Below, piece by piece: positions 17,063-24,133 of a stretch of DNA of 64,000 nucleotides (position 1 is the first letter of the stretch; every line of letters begins with the position of its first letter). The notes beneath the pieces are model-generated. The model had not been told where the DNA came from. It searched no databases and saw only the letters and a list, made by a program, of their open reading frames with translations. Origin of the DNA: Mycolicibacterium sp. CR10 (GTDB lineage Bacteria; Actinomycetota; Actinomycetes; Mycobacteriales; Mycobacteriaceae). The DNA is taken from the NCBI RefSeq assembly GCF_005222675.1, contig NZ_STGE01000074.1, forward strand, positions 146,107 to 210,106, in the 5' to 3' direction. Made by a program: the position numbers and the translations under genes.

Positions 17063-17727
17063 GCGCTGACGACAACACTGCCTCAGCAGACGGCGAGAAG
17101 CTCGACGCGGCGGGCGGCATCGACGCAGACACCGCAGATGTCGACCCTGTGGAATCCGCCGACGACGAGTCGACTGATGTCGCGTCGACCGACGGCGAGC
17201 ACGATCCCGGCCGCAGCGCCGTGCGGCACTCGCGTGGTGGACTGCGCGCCAAAGTGGGTGCGGTCCTTCTGGCCGTCGCCTTTATCGCGTCGGCGGGATT
17301 GGCGGGTTGGCTGTATGTCAACCAGTACCGGCCGGACCAGGAGACCAACCCCGCCGCGGCTCAGGTCGCGTTGGATGCAGCCAAGAGCGGTACGGTCGCG
17401 CTGCTTTCGTATTCGCCGGATTCTCTCGACAAGGACTTCGCCGCGGCCAGGTCCCGGCTCACTGGCGACTTCCTCTCGTACTACACACAATTCACCGAGC
17501 AGATTGTCACGCCCGCGGCCAAGGAGAAATCCGTCAAGACCACGGCATCCGTCGTGCGGGCGGCGGTGTCGGAGATCCAGCCCGAATCTGCCGAGGTACT
17601 GGTTTTCATCAACCAGACCACGACCAGCAAGGAAAACCCTGACGGGGCGTTCGCTGCGAGCAGCGTCAAGGTGGGTCTGAAGAAGATCGACGGTACCTGG
17701 CTCATCCAGTCGTTCGACCCTGTTTAA
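17059..17727 (+). CDS. second Mce-associated membrane protein (Mas)
   Basis: This 222-residue protein has an acidic N-terminal region (residues 1-65), one transmembrane segment (VGAVLLAVAFIASAGLAGWLYV, about residues 67-88), and a periplasmic domain (ALDAAKSGTVALLSYSPDSLDKDFAAARSRLTG, ending GTWLIQSFDPV). The topology and the SYSP-x-(8)-D-F-A-AARSRLTG-DF core are standard for Mas proteins. It overlaps the preceding mas gene, and the pair is probably one operon. They are likely partners of the mce operon at the left edge, although a catabolic island separates the two. Confidence 0.88.
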   Translation: MSADDNTASADGEKLDAAGGIDADTADVDPVESADDESTDVASTDGEHDPGRSAVRHSRGGLRAKVGAVLLAVAFIASAGLAGWLYVNQYRPDQETNPAAAQVALDAAKSGTVALLSYSPDSLDKDFAAARSRLTGDFLSYYTQFTEQIVTPAAKEKSVKTTASVVRAAVSEIQPESAEVLVFINQTTTSKENPDGAFAASSVKVGLKKIDGTWLIQSFDPV

Positions 17728-17731
17728 GGTA

Positions 17732-17737
17732 TAGCCT
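17732..17737 (+). promoter_or_regulatory. -10 box of a leaderless promoter
   Basis: TAGCCT ends seven bases before the GTG at 17745. This TANNNT-N7-start layout is the standard mycobacterial leaderless promoter and explains why no ribosome site is seen. Confidence 0.5.
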
Positions 17738-17744
17738 CAGCGCC

Positions 17745-18422
17745 GTGACTGTGACGGCGATCGTTCCTGTGCCGGCTCGATTCGCCCTGCGGCGCGAGGC
17801 CCTGCTTGCCCCGGTGGCCGGGCTTTCTCCCCTTGTTCGCGTCGTCAAAGCGCTCGCAGCGACGTGCGATGTAGTCGTCGCCGCGGCCGAGCCCATCATC
17901 GCCAGCGTTCGTGAAAGCCTTGCGGAAGAACGCGTTTCATCGCTTCAGGTGGTATTGGCCGACCCGCCGGGTGAGCGGGCGCAGTGCGTGGCGGCAGGGT
18001 TGCGTGACGTCGCCGGCGGCAGCCCCGTGGTGGTGCACGACGTCGAATGGCCATTGGTCGGCGCCGGCACTGTGGAACGCATCGTGGCGAGCTTGCAGGC
18101 CGGCGCCGTGGCGGTGATGCCCGCCCGGCCCGTCACCGACAGCATCAAAGCGGTCGACGCGGCCGGGGTGGTGAGGGCAACTCTGGACCGCGCGCCGCTG
18201 CGCACTATGCAGTATCCCCGCGGCTTCGACTCCGGCGTGCTGGCGCAACTCGTTGCGCACGGCGCATCAGGCGCGTTCGATGAACTCGAGGTGGCCTTGT
18301 CGACAGGTACGCCGGTGACACTCATCGACGGTGATGACGACGCGCTCAGCGTCGAGTTGCCGCGCGACGCCGCCTATCTGGCAGCACTCATCGAGGGGCG
18401 CCACGACGTCGCCGATCGATGA
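17745..18422 (+). CDS. diverged IspD-like nucleotidyltransferase-fold protein
   Basis: The 225-residue product follows the length and layout of IspD (2-C-methyl-D-erythritol 4-phosphate cytidylyltransferase): an opening TVTAIVPVPARFA strand, a central VVVHDVEWPLVGAG that mirrors the family's VHDAARP block, and a late FDSGVLAQLV segment. The P-loop-like AAGxGxR motif is lost (VPVPARFALRREALL), so catalysis is doubtful. It could bind nucleotide, serve as a partner of the neighbouring IspD-like enzyme, or have another role. Its 3' end overlaps that convergent gene by 35 bases. Confidence 0.7.
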   Translation: MTVTAIVPVPARFALRREALLAPVAGLSPLVRVVKALAATCDVVVAAAEPIIASVRESLAEERVSSLQVVLADPPGERAQCVAAGLRDVAGGSPVVVHDVEWPLVGAGTVERIVASLQAGAVAVMPARPVTDSIKAVDAAGVVRATLDRAPLRTMQYPRGFDSGVLAQLVAHGASGAFDELEVALSTGTPVTLIDGDDDALSVELPRDAAYLAALIEGRHDVADR

Positions 18423-19107
18423 GAAGACGTTGCGCCACAGCGATATCGCGAGCGTAGGTGACCTTGACGTTGTCGGTGCAGCCCGGAAATGTGCGGACGT
18501 TCACGTCGGTGTAGCGCTCCACACATGAGGAGGTGTCGGTGCCTTCGAATCCGTCGTGGCCGGCACCGCGATACGCAGTCAGCAGTTCGCGGGCGCGGAA
18601 CGCCTGCGGCGTCTGCACTCTGACGAGTGGTCCCTCGCCAGCCAGCGACTCCAGACCCGTTGCGTCTACCCGTGCCAATCCGACGATCGGCAGGGCAGGC
18701 AGTGCCCCGCCGAACTCGCGGGCGATCGAGATCGCGGTCCGGAACATGTCCGGCCCGGCAATCGGGCGGGCGGCGTCATGAATCGCGACGACATCGACTG
18801 TCTCGGAATCGATGTCGGCGGCCAGATGGCTCAGCACGTTGGACTCCGACGCGTGCCGGGTGTCGCCGCCCTCCACCAGTTCCACCTGTGCGTCCGGTAG
18901 CTCGCGGTGGACGGTGTCGCGGGCCAGCTCGTACTCGCCCCGCCGGAACACCAGGATGGTTCGTGCGACCTCCGGCAGGCGCGTGAGCGTATCCAGGGAC
19001 CAGGCCAGCATGCTGCGTCCGGCAAGGGGTAGGTAGGCCTTGTTCCCGTCGGCGCCCACGCGGGTGCCCAGGCCCGCGGCCAACACCACGCCAACCGCCT
19101 CGCCCAT
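18388..19107 (-). CDS. IspD family cytidylyltransferase-like protein
   Basis: This 239-residue protein has the IspD fold motifs: VVLAAGLGTRVGADGNKAYLPL at the N-terminus, VAIHDAARPIAG in the middle and VQTPQAFRARELLTAY later. The nucleotide-binding lysine is present, but the usual PK is NK. The housekeeping ispD of mycobacteria normally sits next to ispF and carD, so this copy may be a paralogue with another substrate such as a polyol phosphate. ATG at 19107 lacks a ribosome site; TACTGT six bases upstream suggests leaderless translation. It converges on another IspD-like gene. Confidence 0.78.
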   Translation of the reverse strand: MGEAVGVVLAAGLGTRVGADGNKAYLPLAGRSMLAWSLDTLTRLPEVARTILVFRRGEYELARDTVHRELPDAQVELVEGGDTRHASESNVLSHLAADIDSETVDVVAIHDAARPIAGPDMFRTAISIAREFGGALPALPIVGLARVDATGLESLAGEGPLVRVQTPQAFRARELLTAYRGAGHDGFEGTDTSSCVERYTDVNVRTFPGCTDNVKVTYARDIAVAQRLLIDRRRRGAPR

Positions 19108-19218
19108 GGAGGAACAGTATCGCGGCCGCCGGCGTCGGCCCCGGCTCCGTCGGCAACCGACGCGCCGCGCTGCTGACCTACGAGTACGGTCTACGCGCAG
19201 TGTGAAAGGAGACGGACG

Positions 19219-20481
19219 GTGAGCGACGAAACGCAGCGACCTGCCAGCCAGGCGCATCGGGTCCGGCGGATGGCCGGCCGCGATCCGCGCGAGCCGAATC
19301 GGGCGGCGACGCCACTTGAGCTGCTGTTCGACCTGACCTTCGTCGTGGCGTTCTCCATAGCTGCCTCGGAATTCGCCCACGCGGTCACCGGGGGGCATGT
19401 CGCGGCGGGCCTGGCCGGCTTCTTCTTCGCGATATTCAGCGTCTGCTGGGCCTGGATCAACTTCAGCTGGTTCGCCTCGGCCTACGACACCGACGACTGG
19501 GTCTACCGGCTGACGACCATGCTGCAGATGGGGGGCGTCATCATCCTGGCGCTGGGGCTTCCGCAGCTGTACGCGTCGATCGAACACGGGGGCCACGTCG
19601 ACAACGCCGTCGTGGTCGCCGGTTATGTGGTCATGCGGGTCGCGATGGTCGCGCAGTGGCTGCGTGCTGCCGCGCAGGATCCGCTGCGGCGCAAAGCCTG
19701 CCTGACCTACGCACTGTGGATCACCGTCGCGCAGATCGGCTGGGTCGTCTCGATCTTTCTGGTCACCTCGGTTCCCGTCACCTTCGTCATCGTGCTGACC
19801 TTGACTCTCGTGGAGCTGGCCGGCCCGGTCATCGCCGAGACGAGACTCGGCGGCACCCCATGGCACGCGCACCACATCGCGGAGCGGTACGGCCTCTTCA
19901 CGATCATCGCCCTCGGCGAGGGAGTGGTGGGAACCGTCGCCTCACTTTCGGCTGTGGTGGGGGTACAGGGCTGGTCCGTCGAGGCGGTGTTCGTCGGGAT
20001 CGCGGGAATTGGACTGACGTTCGGCATGTGGTGGATCTACTTCGTCTTCCCGCCCGCCGAGATCCTCCACGCGCGCCGTGAGGGGTCCTTCCTGTTCGGT
20101 TACCTGCACATCGTCGTGTTCGCCTCGATCGTGGCCACCGGGGCCGGTTTGCACGCCGCGGCGTACTACATCGAGCACCATTCCGAGCTGGGATCGGTGG
20201 CCACCGTGCTTTCGGTCGTCGTCCCCGTCGGCGTCTACATCCTGATGGTCTATGTGGTTTATGCGGTGATGACACGCACCGTCCAGAGGTTCCACCTGCT
20301 GCTGCTCGCGGGCACCGCGGCGGTACTCGGCCTGGCCGTCGCCCTGGCCGCCAACGGTGTCTCGATGGCCAACTGCCTGCTGGTCGTGACTCTGGCACCC
20401 GTCGTGTCCGTCGTGGGATACGAACTGGTGGGTCATCGGCACGTGGCACAGGCTGTGTCGAGCGTGTCGCGTGGGGCCTGA
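19219..20481 (+). CDS. LtrA family (low temperature requirement) membrane protein
   Basis: The 420-residue protein is almost entirely membrane helices (about ten to twelve) after a short cytoplasmic start. The family signature TPLELLFDLTFVVAFS lies at about residues 32-47, and further LtrA motifs are WINFSWFASAYDTDD and AERYGLFTIIALGEGVVG. AAAGGAG precedes the GTG start. LtrA was first linked to cold growth in Listeria, but its biochemical role is not established. The gene stands alone and converges on an MFS gene. Confidence 0.88.
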   Translation: MSDETQRPASQAHRVRRMAGRDPREPNRAATPLELLFDLTFVVAFSIAASEFAHAVTGGHVAAGLAGFFFAIFSVCWAWINFSWFASAYDTDDWVYRLTTMLQMGGVIILALGLPQLYASIEHGGHVDNAVVVAGYVVMRVAMVAQWLRAAAQDPLRRKACLTYALWITVAQIGWVVSIFLVTSVPVTFVIVLTLTLVELAGPVIAETRLGGTPWHAHHIAERYGLFTIIALGEGVVGTVASLSAVVGVQGWSVEAVFVGIAGIGLTFGMWWIYFVFPPAEILHARREGSFLFGYLHIVVFASIVATGAGLHAAAYYIEHHSELGSVATVLSVVVPVGVYILMVYVVYAVMTRTVQRFHLLLLAGTAAVLGLAVALAANGVSMANCLLVVTLAPVVSVVGYELVGHRHVAQAVSSVSRGA

Positions 20482-20487
20482 CGACGT

Positions 20488-21744
20488 CTAGTGCTCGATG
20501 CCCTCGAGCAGGATTCGGTCGTTCTGCAGGCGCAGCAACCTTCGCGCCTTGTGCCGGGTGATCAGGATGCCGACGACGGCGAGCGCCCAGACGGCGTACT
20601 GCAGTGTCCAGGCCACCCGGAAGGAATCGAACGAGATGCCGCCCGAGGCCTGCAGGATCAGTCCCATCGCCTGCATGAGCAGAAGAGACGCGATGAAGCC
20701 ACCCATGTTGACCATTCCCTGGGCGGTACCGAGCGTGGCGCTGGGGTTGAAAGTGCGCGCGAAGTCGAAGCCGACCATCGATCCCGGGCCGCCGACCGAG
20801 ATCACCACGACCAGAACGACGAGCAGCCACAGCGGCGCCCTGCCGGGAAGTGCCAGCACCACCGTCCACACCAGAGCGTTGCTGGCGATGATGGCGAGCA
20901 CCAGGCGGGAGCGCCGATGAGGATGCCGTCCGGTGAAGATTCCGACCAGCACACCGGACGCGATCGCGGCGACGACCGACGCGGTCAGAAGCGTTCCGGC
21001 CATCGCCGAAGAGACGCCCTGGGCGACTGTCAGGTAGGGCACGCCCCACATGAGCGCAAAGACGGTGACGGAGAACTGGGTGCCCATGTGCGTGAAGAAG
21101 CCCAGTCGCGTTCCCGGGCGCAGCCACACCGTCCGGACGCTGGCCAGTGTCTCGCCGATCGACATCGTCGCCGTGCTGACCGCGGTGCTGTCGGGGGAGT
21201 TCTTGACCAGGAGCAGGATCAGCACGATTGACAGCACGCCGAGCGCGGCCACCGAGGCGTAGGCGACTGACCAACCCGATGCGGACAGCACCGCGAGGAA
21301 CGGCAGCGCCGACAGCACCTGTCCCAGTTGCCCGCAAATGCCCGTCAGCTGCGTCACCAGCGGGACTCGGTGCGGGGCGAACCATTGGGGCACCAGCCGC
21401 AGCACGGAGATGAACGTCACCGCATCCCCGAGGCCGACCACCGCACGCGCGGCGATGGCCGCGGGGAGGGACTCCGTGAACGCCAGCACCAGCTGGCCCG
21501 AGGCCATCAACGTCGCCCCGGACACGATCAACGCTTTGGACCCGAATCGATCGAGCAGCAGCCCAGCGGGAACCTGAGCGCCCGCGTAGACCACGACCTG
21601 GAGCACGACGAAGGTCGACAGAAGTGTTGGGCCGGCGCTGAAGCGGTCGGCCGCGGCGAGGCCTGAGACGCCCAGGGTGGTCCGGTCCAGCACGGCGACG
21701 ATGTACGCGAGAAGCCCGGTCGTCCAGACGATCCAGGGACGCAC
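20488..21744 (-). CDS. major facilitator superfamily transporter
   Basis: The 418-residue protein has about twelve predicted membrane helices and the MFS loop motif between helices 2 and 3 (GLLLDRFGSKALIVSG). GTG at 21744 is chosen because AGGAG lies eight bases upstream and the protein then begins just before helix 1; the frame stays open 51 codons further up without MFS-like sequence. Sugar, nitrate and drug exporters all share this fold, so the substrate is unknown. The neighbouring MerR gene is divergent and may regulate it. Confidence 0.85.
   Translation of the reverse strand: MRPWIVWTTGLLAYIVAVLDRTTLGVSGLAAADRFSAGPTLLSTFVVLQVVVYAGAQVPAGLLLDRFGSKALIVSGATLMASGQLVLAFTESLPAAIAARAVVGLGDAVTFISVLRLVPQWFAPHRVPLVTQLTGICGQLGQVLSALPFLAVLSASGWSVAYASVAALGVLSIVLILLLVKNSPDSTAVSTATMSIGETLASVRTVWLRPGTRLGFFTHMGTQFSVTVFALMWGVPYLTVAQGVSSAMAGTLLTASVVAAIASGVLVGIFTGRHPHRRSRLVLAIIASNALVWTVVLALPGRAPLWLLVVLVVVISVGGPGSMVGFDFARTFNPSATLGTAQGMVNMGGFIASLLLMQAMGLILQASGGISFDSFRVAWTLQYAVWALAVVGILITRHKARRLLRLQNDRILLEGIEH
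20492..20510. terminator. short hairpin at the LtrA/MFS convergence
   Basis: TGCTCGA and TCGAGCA form perfect seven-base arms around a TGCCC loop, 11 bases after the LtrA stop and inside the last codons of the MFS gene. No U-tract follows, so termination is only a possibility. Confidence 0.3.
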
Positions 21745-21960
21745 GTCGGTGCTCCTACTTTGTCTTAATGTCCTGCAGGTGCGGGGACATAGTTCCATCC
21801 TCCCGCACCGCGCCGCCGGGACGCCAACCGGTTTTGATTGACGAGGTCGTTGATTTGCTGTGCAAAGTTGGCTGAAACTGCATGACCTTGTCGACAAACT
21901 GTCGGGGGGATCGCTATCAGTGCAGTTCGAGCCGCATAATCGTGAGACGGCCGATCGAAT

Positions 21961-22009
21961 GTAAAGACGGGGTTTACTTCGCTCACGCGGTAGTCATAGG
22001 GGCTACAGT
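21961..22009 (+). promoter_or_regulatory. candidate MerR operator pair and -10 box
   Basis: Two 17-base inverted repeats, GTAAAGACGGGGTTTAC (21961-21977) and GTAGTCATAGGGGCTAC (21990-22006), share GTA at one end, GGGG in the middle and TAC at the other, 29 bases apart. The second overlaps a TACAGT -10 box (22004-22009). MerR regulators bind such dyads in the promoter spacer. The remainder of the 21745-22070 gap shows no other gene. Confidence 0.45.
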
Positions 22010-22070
22010 GAGATCATGCGCTGTTCCGGTCATGGACCGGCCTCCCTCCAGTGGGGTCGGGAGGTGCGTC

Positions 22071-22808
22071 ATGGCTGAATATCGCCTGCAGGATTTGGCG
22101 CGGGTGTCCGGTGTCAGCGCCCGCAATATCCGCGCCTACCGGGAACGCGGCCTGCTCGACCCGCCTCGTCGGGTCGGCCGGTCCGCGCTCTACGACGACT
22201 ATCACCTGTCGCAGCTCAACACCATCAGCGAGTTGCTGGCCAGAGGCTTCACGTCGACCCATATCGCGGAGTTCTTCACGAGCATGCGACAGGGGACGGA
22301 CCTCGCCGACATCCTGGGGTTGCAGCGCGCCGTGCTGGGACCGCGAGCGTCATCGGCCAACCGCGCCGACCCTCTTGTGCTCAAGCCCGACACCGAGGAA
22401 GCCCGCAAGCTCGTCTCCTATGGGATGGCGGAGATCGTCGGAGGCAAGGTGGTGATGATCGACGGCGTCGCCGCCGAGATCCTGACCCGGTCGCCGGATC
22501 ATCTGCTCTACGTCCGAGCCTTGCTGAAGTTCATCGAGGCCGCCGACGATTCGGTCGACGACCTGGCGAAGGTGTTCGTCACGAGTCTGACCGAGTTGTT
22601 CCACGCGCGTGTCGGGGGCAAGTACCTGCCCAGGCCGGAAGAGATGGACGAACTGCGCCAGGTCGTTCAGGACTATCGCGTGCTGGGGGAGAAGGCGATG
22701 GCCGCTCGGTTCGATCGGGCCACGCGGCGCTTCATGGTGGGCTCGGCCTCCGACTACACGGCGGGAATTCTGTTCCGTGGGGAGTGGGAGCTGCGACAGG
22801 CCGAGTGA
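22071..22808 (+). CDS. MerR family transcriptional regulator
   Basis: This 245-residue protein begins with a MerR winged helix (YRLQDLARVSGVSARNIRAYRERGLLDPPRRVGRSALYDDYHLSQL, residues about 3-50), then the usual dimer helix and a long C-terminal effector domain of about 130 residues. ATG at 22071 follows GGGAGGTG. The C-terminal part has no cysteine cluster, so metal sensing is unlikely; an organic ligand is more probable. It lies divergent from the MFS transporter gene, which may be its target, and probably also acts on its own promoter. Confidence 0.87.
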   Translation: MAEYRLQDLARVSGVSARNIRAYRERGLLDPPRRVGRSALYDDYHLSQLNTISELLARGFTSTHIAEFFTSMRQGTDLADILGLQRAVLGPRASSANRADPLVLKPDTEEARKLVSYGMAEIVGGKVVMIDGVAAEILTRSPDHLLYVRALLKFIEAADDSVDDLAKVFVTSLTELFHARVGGKYLPRPEEMDELRQVVQDYRVLGEKAMAARFDRATRRFMVGSASDYTAGILFRGEWELRQAE

Positions 22809-22880
22809 CACTCGGTGGGCCTGAGAATTTTGATGCAGGTGTGACCAGTGGCGTTAGCGTTAATCGTGATGTGGTTGTCG

Positions 22881-22886
22881 TACCCT
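22881..22886 (+). promoter_or_regulatory. -10 box of a leaderless promoter
   Basis: TACCCT ends seven bases before the GTG at 22894, the mycobacterial leaderless arrangement. This supports GTG 22894 over the GTG two codons later. Confidence 0.5.
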
Positions 22887-22893
22887 GTGGCTC

Positions 22894-23607
22894 GTGTCTG
22901 TGTCCCGGCGCGACGTTCTCAAATATGCCGTGGTAGCCACGCCGGCCGCGTTCGGCATCGGCGCGCTGGCGTCCGGGCGGGCATCTGCGGCGCCGCTCGG
23001 GATCCTGCTCGACTATGCGGCCGGCGTGATCAACGCCGCCGACATCCGGGCGTCCGGCGCGATCGGCGCCATCCGGTATGTCTCGGATCGCCGCCCCGGC
23101 GGTGCCTGGATGCTCGGCAAGCCGATACAGCTGCCCGAGGCGCGTGATCTGTACCAGGGCGGGATGAAGATCGTGTCCTGCTACCAGTACGGCAAGCAGG
23201 ACACCGCAGACTGGCTCGCGGGTGAGCCCGCCGGAATCCGGCACGCCCAGCGGGGCTGGCAATTGCACACCGACGCGGGTGGGCCGGTCGGGGCACCCAT
23301 CTACACGTCGATCGACGACGACCCGACGTTCGACCAGTACAAGCGCCAGGTCGCACCGTATCTGCGGGGGTGGGAGCGCGTCCTGGGGCATCAGCGCGTG
23401 GGTGTCTACGCCAACTCCAAGACCATCGAGTGGGCACTTCAGGACGGGCTGGGGTCGTATTTCTGGCAGCACAACTGGGGCTCACCCGGGCGGGTCGCGC
23501 ACCCGGCTGCCCACCTTCACCAGGTGGAGATCGACAAGCGCAAAGTCGCGGGCATAGGCGTCGATATCAACCACATTCTGAAGCCGAGTTTCGGCCAGTG
23601 GGACTAA
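22894..23607 (+). CDS. Tat-exported DUF1906 glycoside hydrolase-like protein (Rv2525c homologue)
   Basis: The 237-residue protein starts with a twin-arginine signal (SRRDVLKYAVVATPAAFGIGAL), cleaved near ASAAP. The mature domain has the DUF1906 (TIM-barrel, lysozyme-like) fold: GILLDYAAG at the start, KIVSCYQYGKQDT, YTSIDDDPT with the acidic residues at the active-site strand, and GVYANSKTIEWALQ. In M. tuberculosis the homologue Rv2525c lies next to fas and is a Tat substrate linked to cell wall biology. Its neighbour here is likewise fas, so gene order is conserved. Confidence 0.9.
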   Translation: MSVSRRDVLKYAVVATPAAFGIGALASGRASAAPLGILLDYAAGVINAADIRASGAIGAIRYVSDRRPGGAWMLGKPIQLPEARDLYQGGMKIVSCYQYGKQDTADWLAGEPAGIRHAQRGWQLHTDAGGPVGAPIYTSIDDDPTFDQYKRQVAPYLRGWERVLGHQRVGVYANSKTIEWALQDGLGSYFWQHNWGSPGRVAHPAAHLHQVEIDKRKVAGIGVDINHILKPSFGQWD

Positions 23608-23608
23608 G

Positions 23609-23626
23609 ACTTACTGGCCAGTAAGT
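23609..23626. promoter_or_regulatory. perfect 18-bp palindrome between Rv2525c homologue and fas
   Basis: ACTTACTGGCCAGTAAGT is a perfect palindrome that begins two bases after the stop codon. TTACT-N4-AGTAA sites are typical of TetR/FadR-type operators, and there is no spacer to form a terminator loop. It lies 508 bases before fas, so it may control an upstream fas promoter or an unannotated transcript. Confidence 0.45.
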
Positions 23627-24133
23627 TTCTGCAGCAAACTAGGACACATCGCGAACACACTCGACAACACAGTTGTGTGTAACTTGTCGTCTCAGCAGAC
23701 CGCTGCGCCGGACGTTTTGCGAACACAAATTTTCAGATAACGATTCTGTAACAGTACTGCCTTGATCAGCGCTTCTTTCCTACTCGACCGTAACCACCTG
23801 CATGCAGGACGTTTGTCCCGGATGAGTTTGAGGGATTGCGGACGACGCGTTATGCAATCTCTGTTACCCGTGCGTAGAACTCGCTAGTAACCAATCGGAA
23901 CGCCAAACTGGTCCTGTCTCTTATGACACTCTTAGTGCAGCTGGAGTGTCCACCGCGACCCGCCGGGGATGCCCCCGAGTGCCAGCAGGGTTCCTGACGG
24001 CGCCTCGGGTCGCGGACGAGACCAGCCGGATTCGACGCCGAATCGCAAAGGCCCCACCCGGAGTGCGGGCCAGCAGCCAATACGAGTCCACGACGAGCGA
24101 TACGCGCGAAACACCTGAGGGAGACAACAAGAC
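23627..24133 (+). promoter_or_regulatory. fas upstream regulatory region
   Basis: This stretch of about 500 bases has lower GC than its surroundings and no convincing gene. It holds several inverted repeats: CAGATAACGATTCTG (23734-23748), CTGTAACAG (23746-23754), and AGGGATTGC with GCAATCTCT separated by 14 bases (23831-23861). Known mycobacteria regulate fas through FasR binding near the promoter, so one of these may be that site; I cannot tell which. GGGAG before GTG 24134 is the ribosome site. Confidence 0.45.

Noticed and set aside
18388..19875. Long upstream extension of the minus-strand IspD-like gene
   Set aside because: The extra 256 codons are antisense to the LtrA gene and have no family similarity. 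IspD motifs begin right after ATG 19107.
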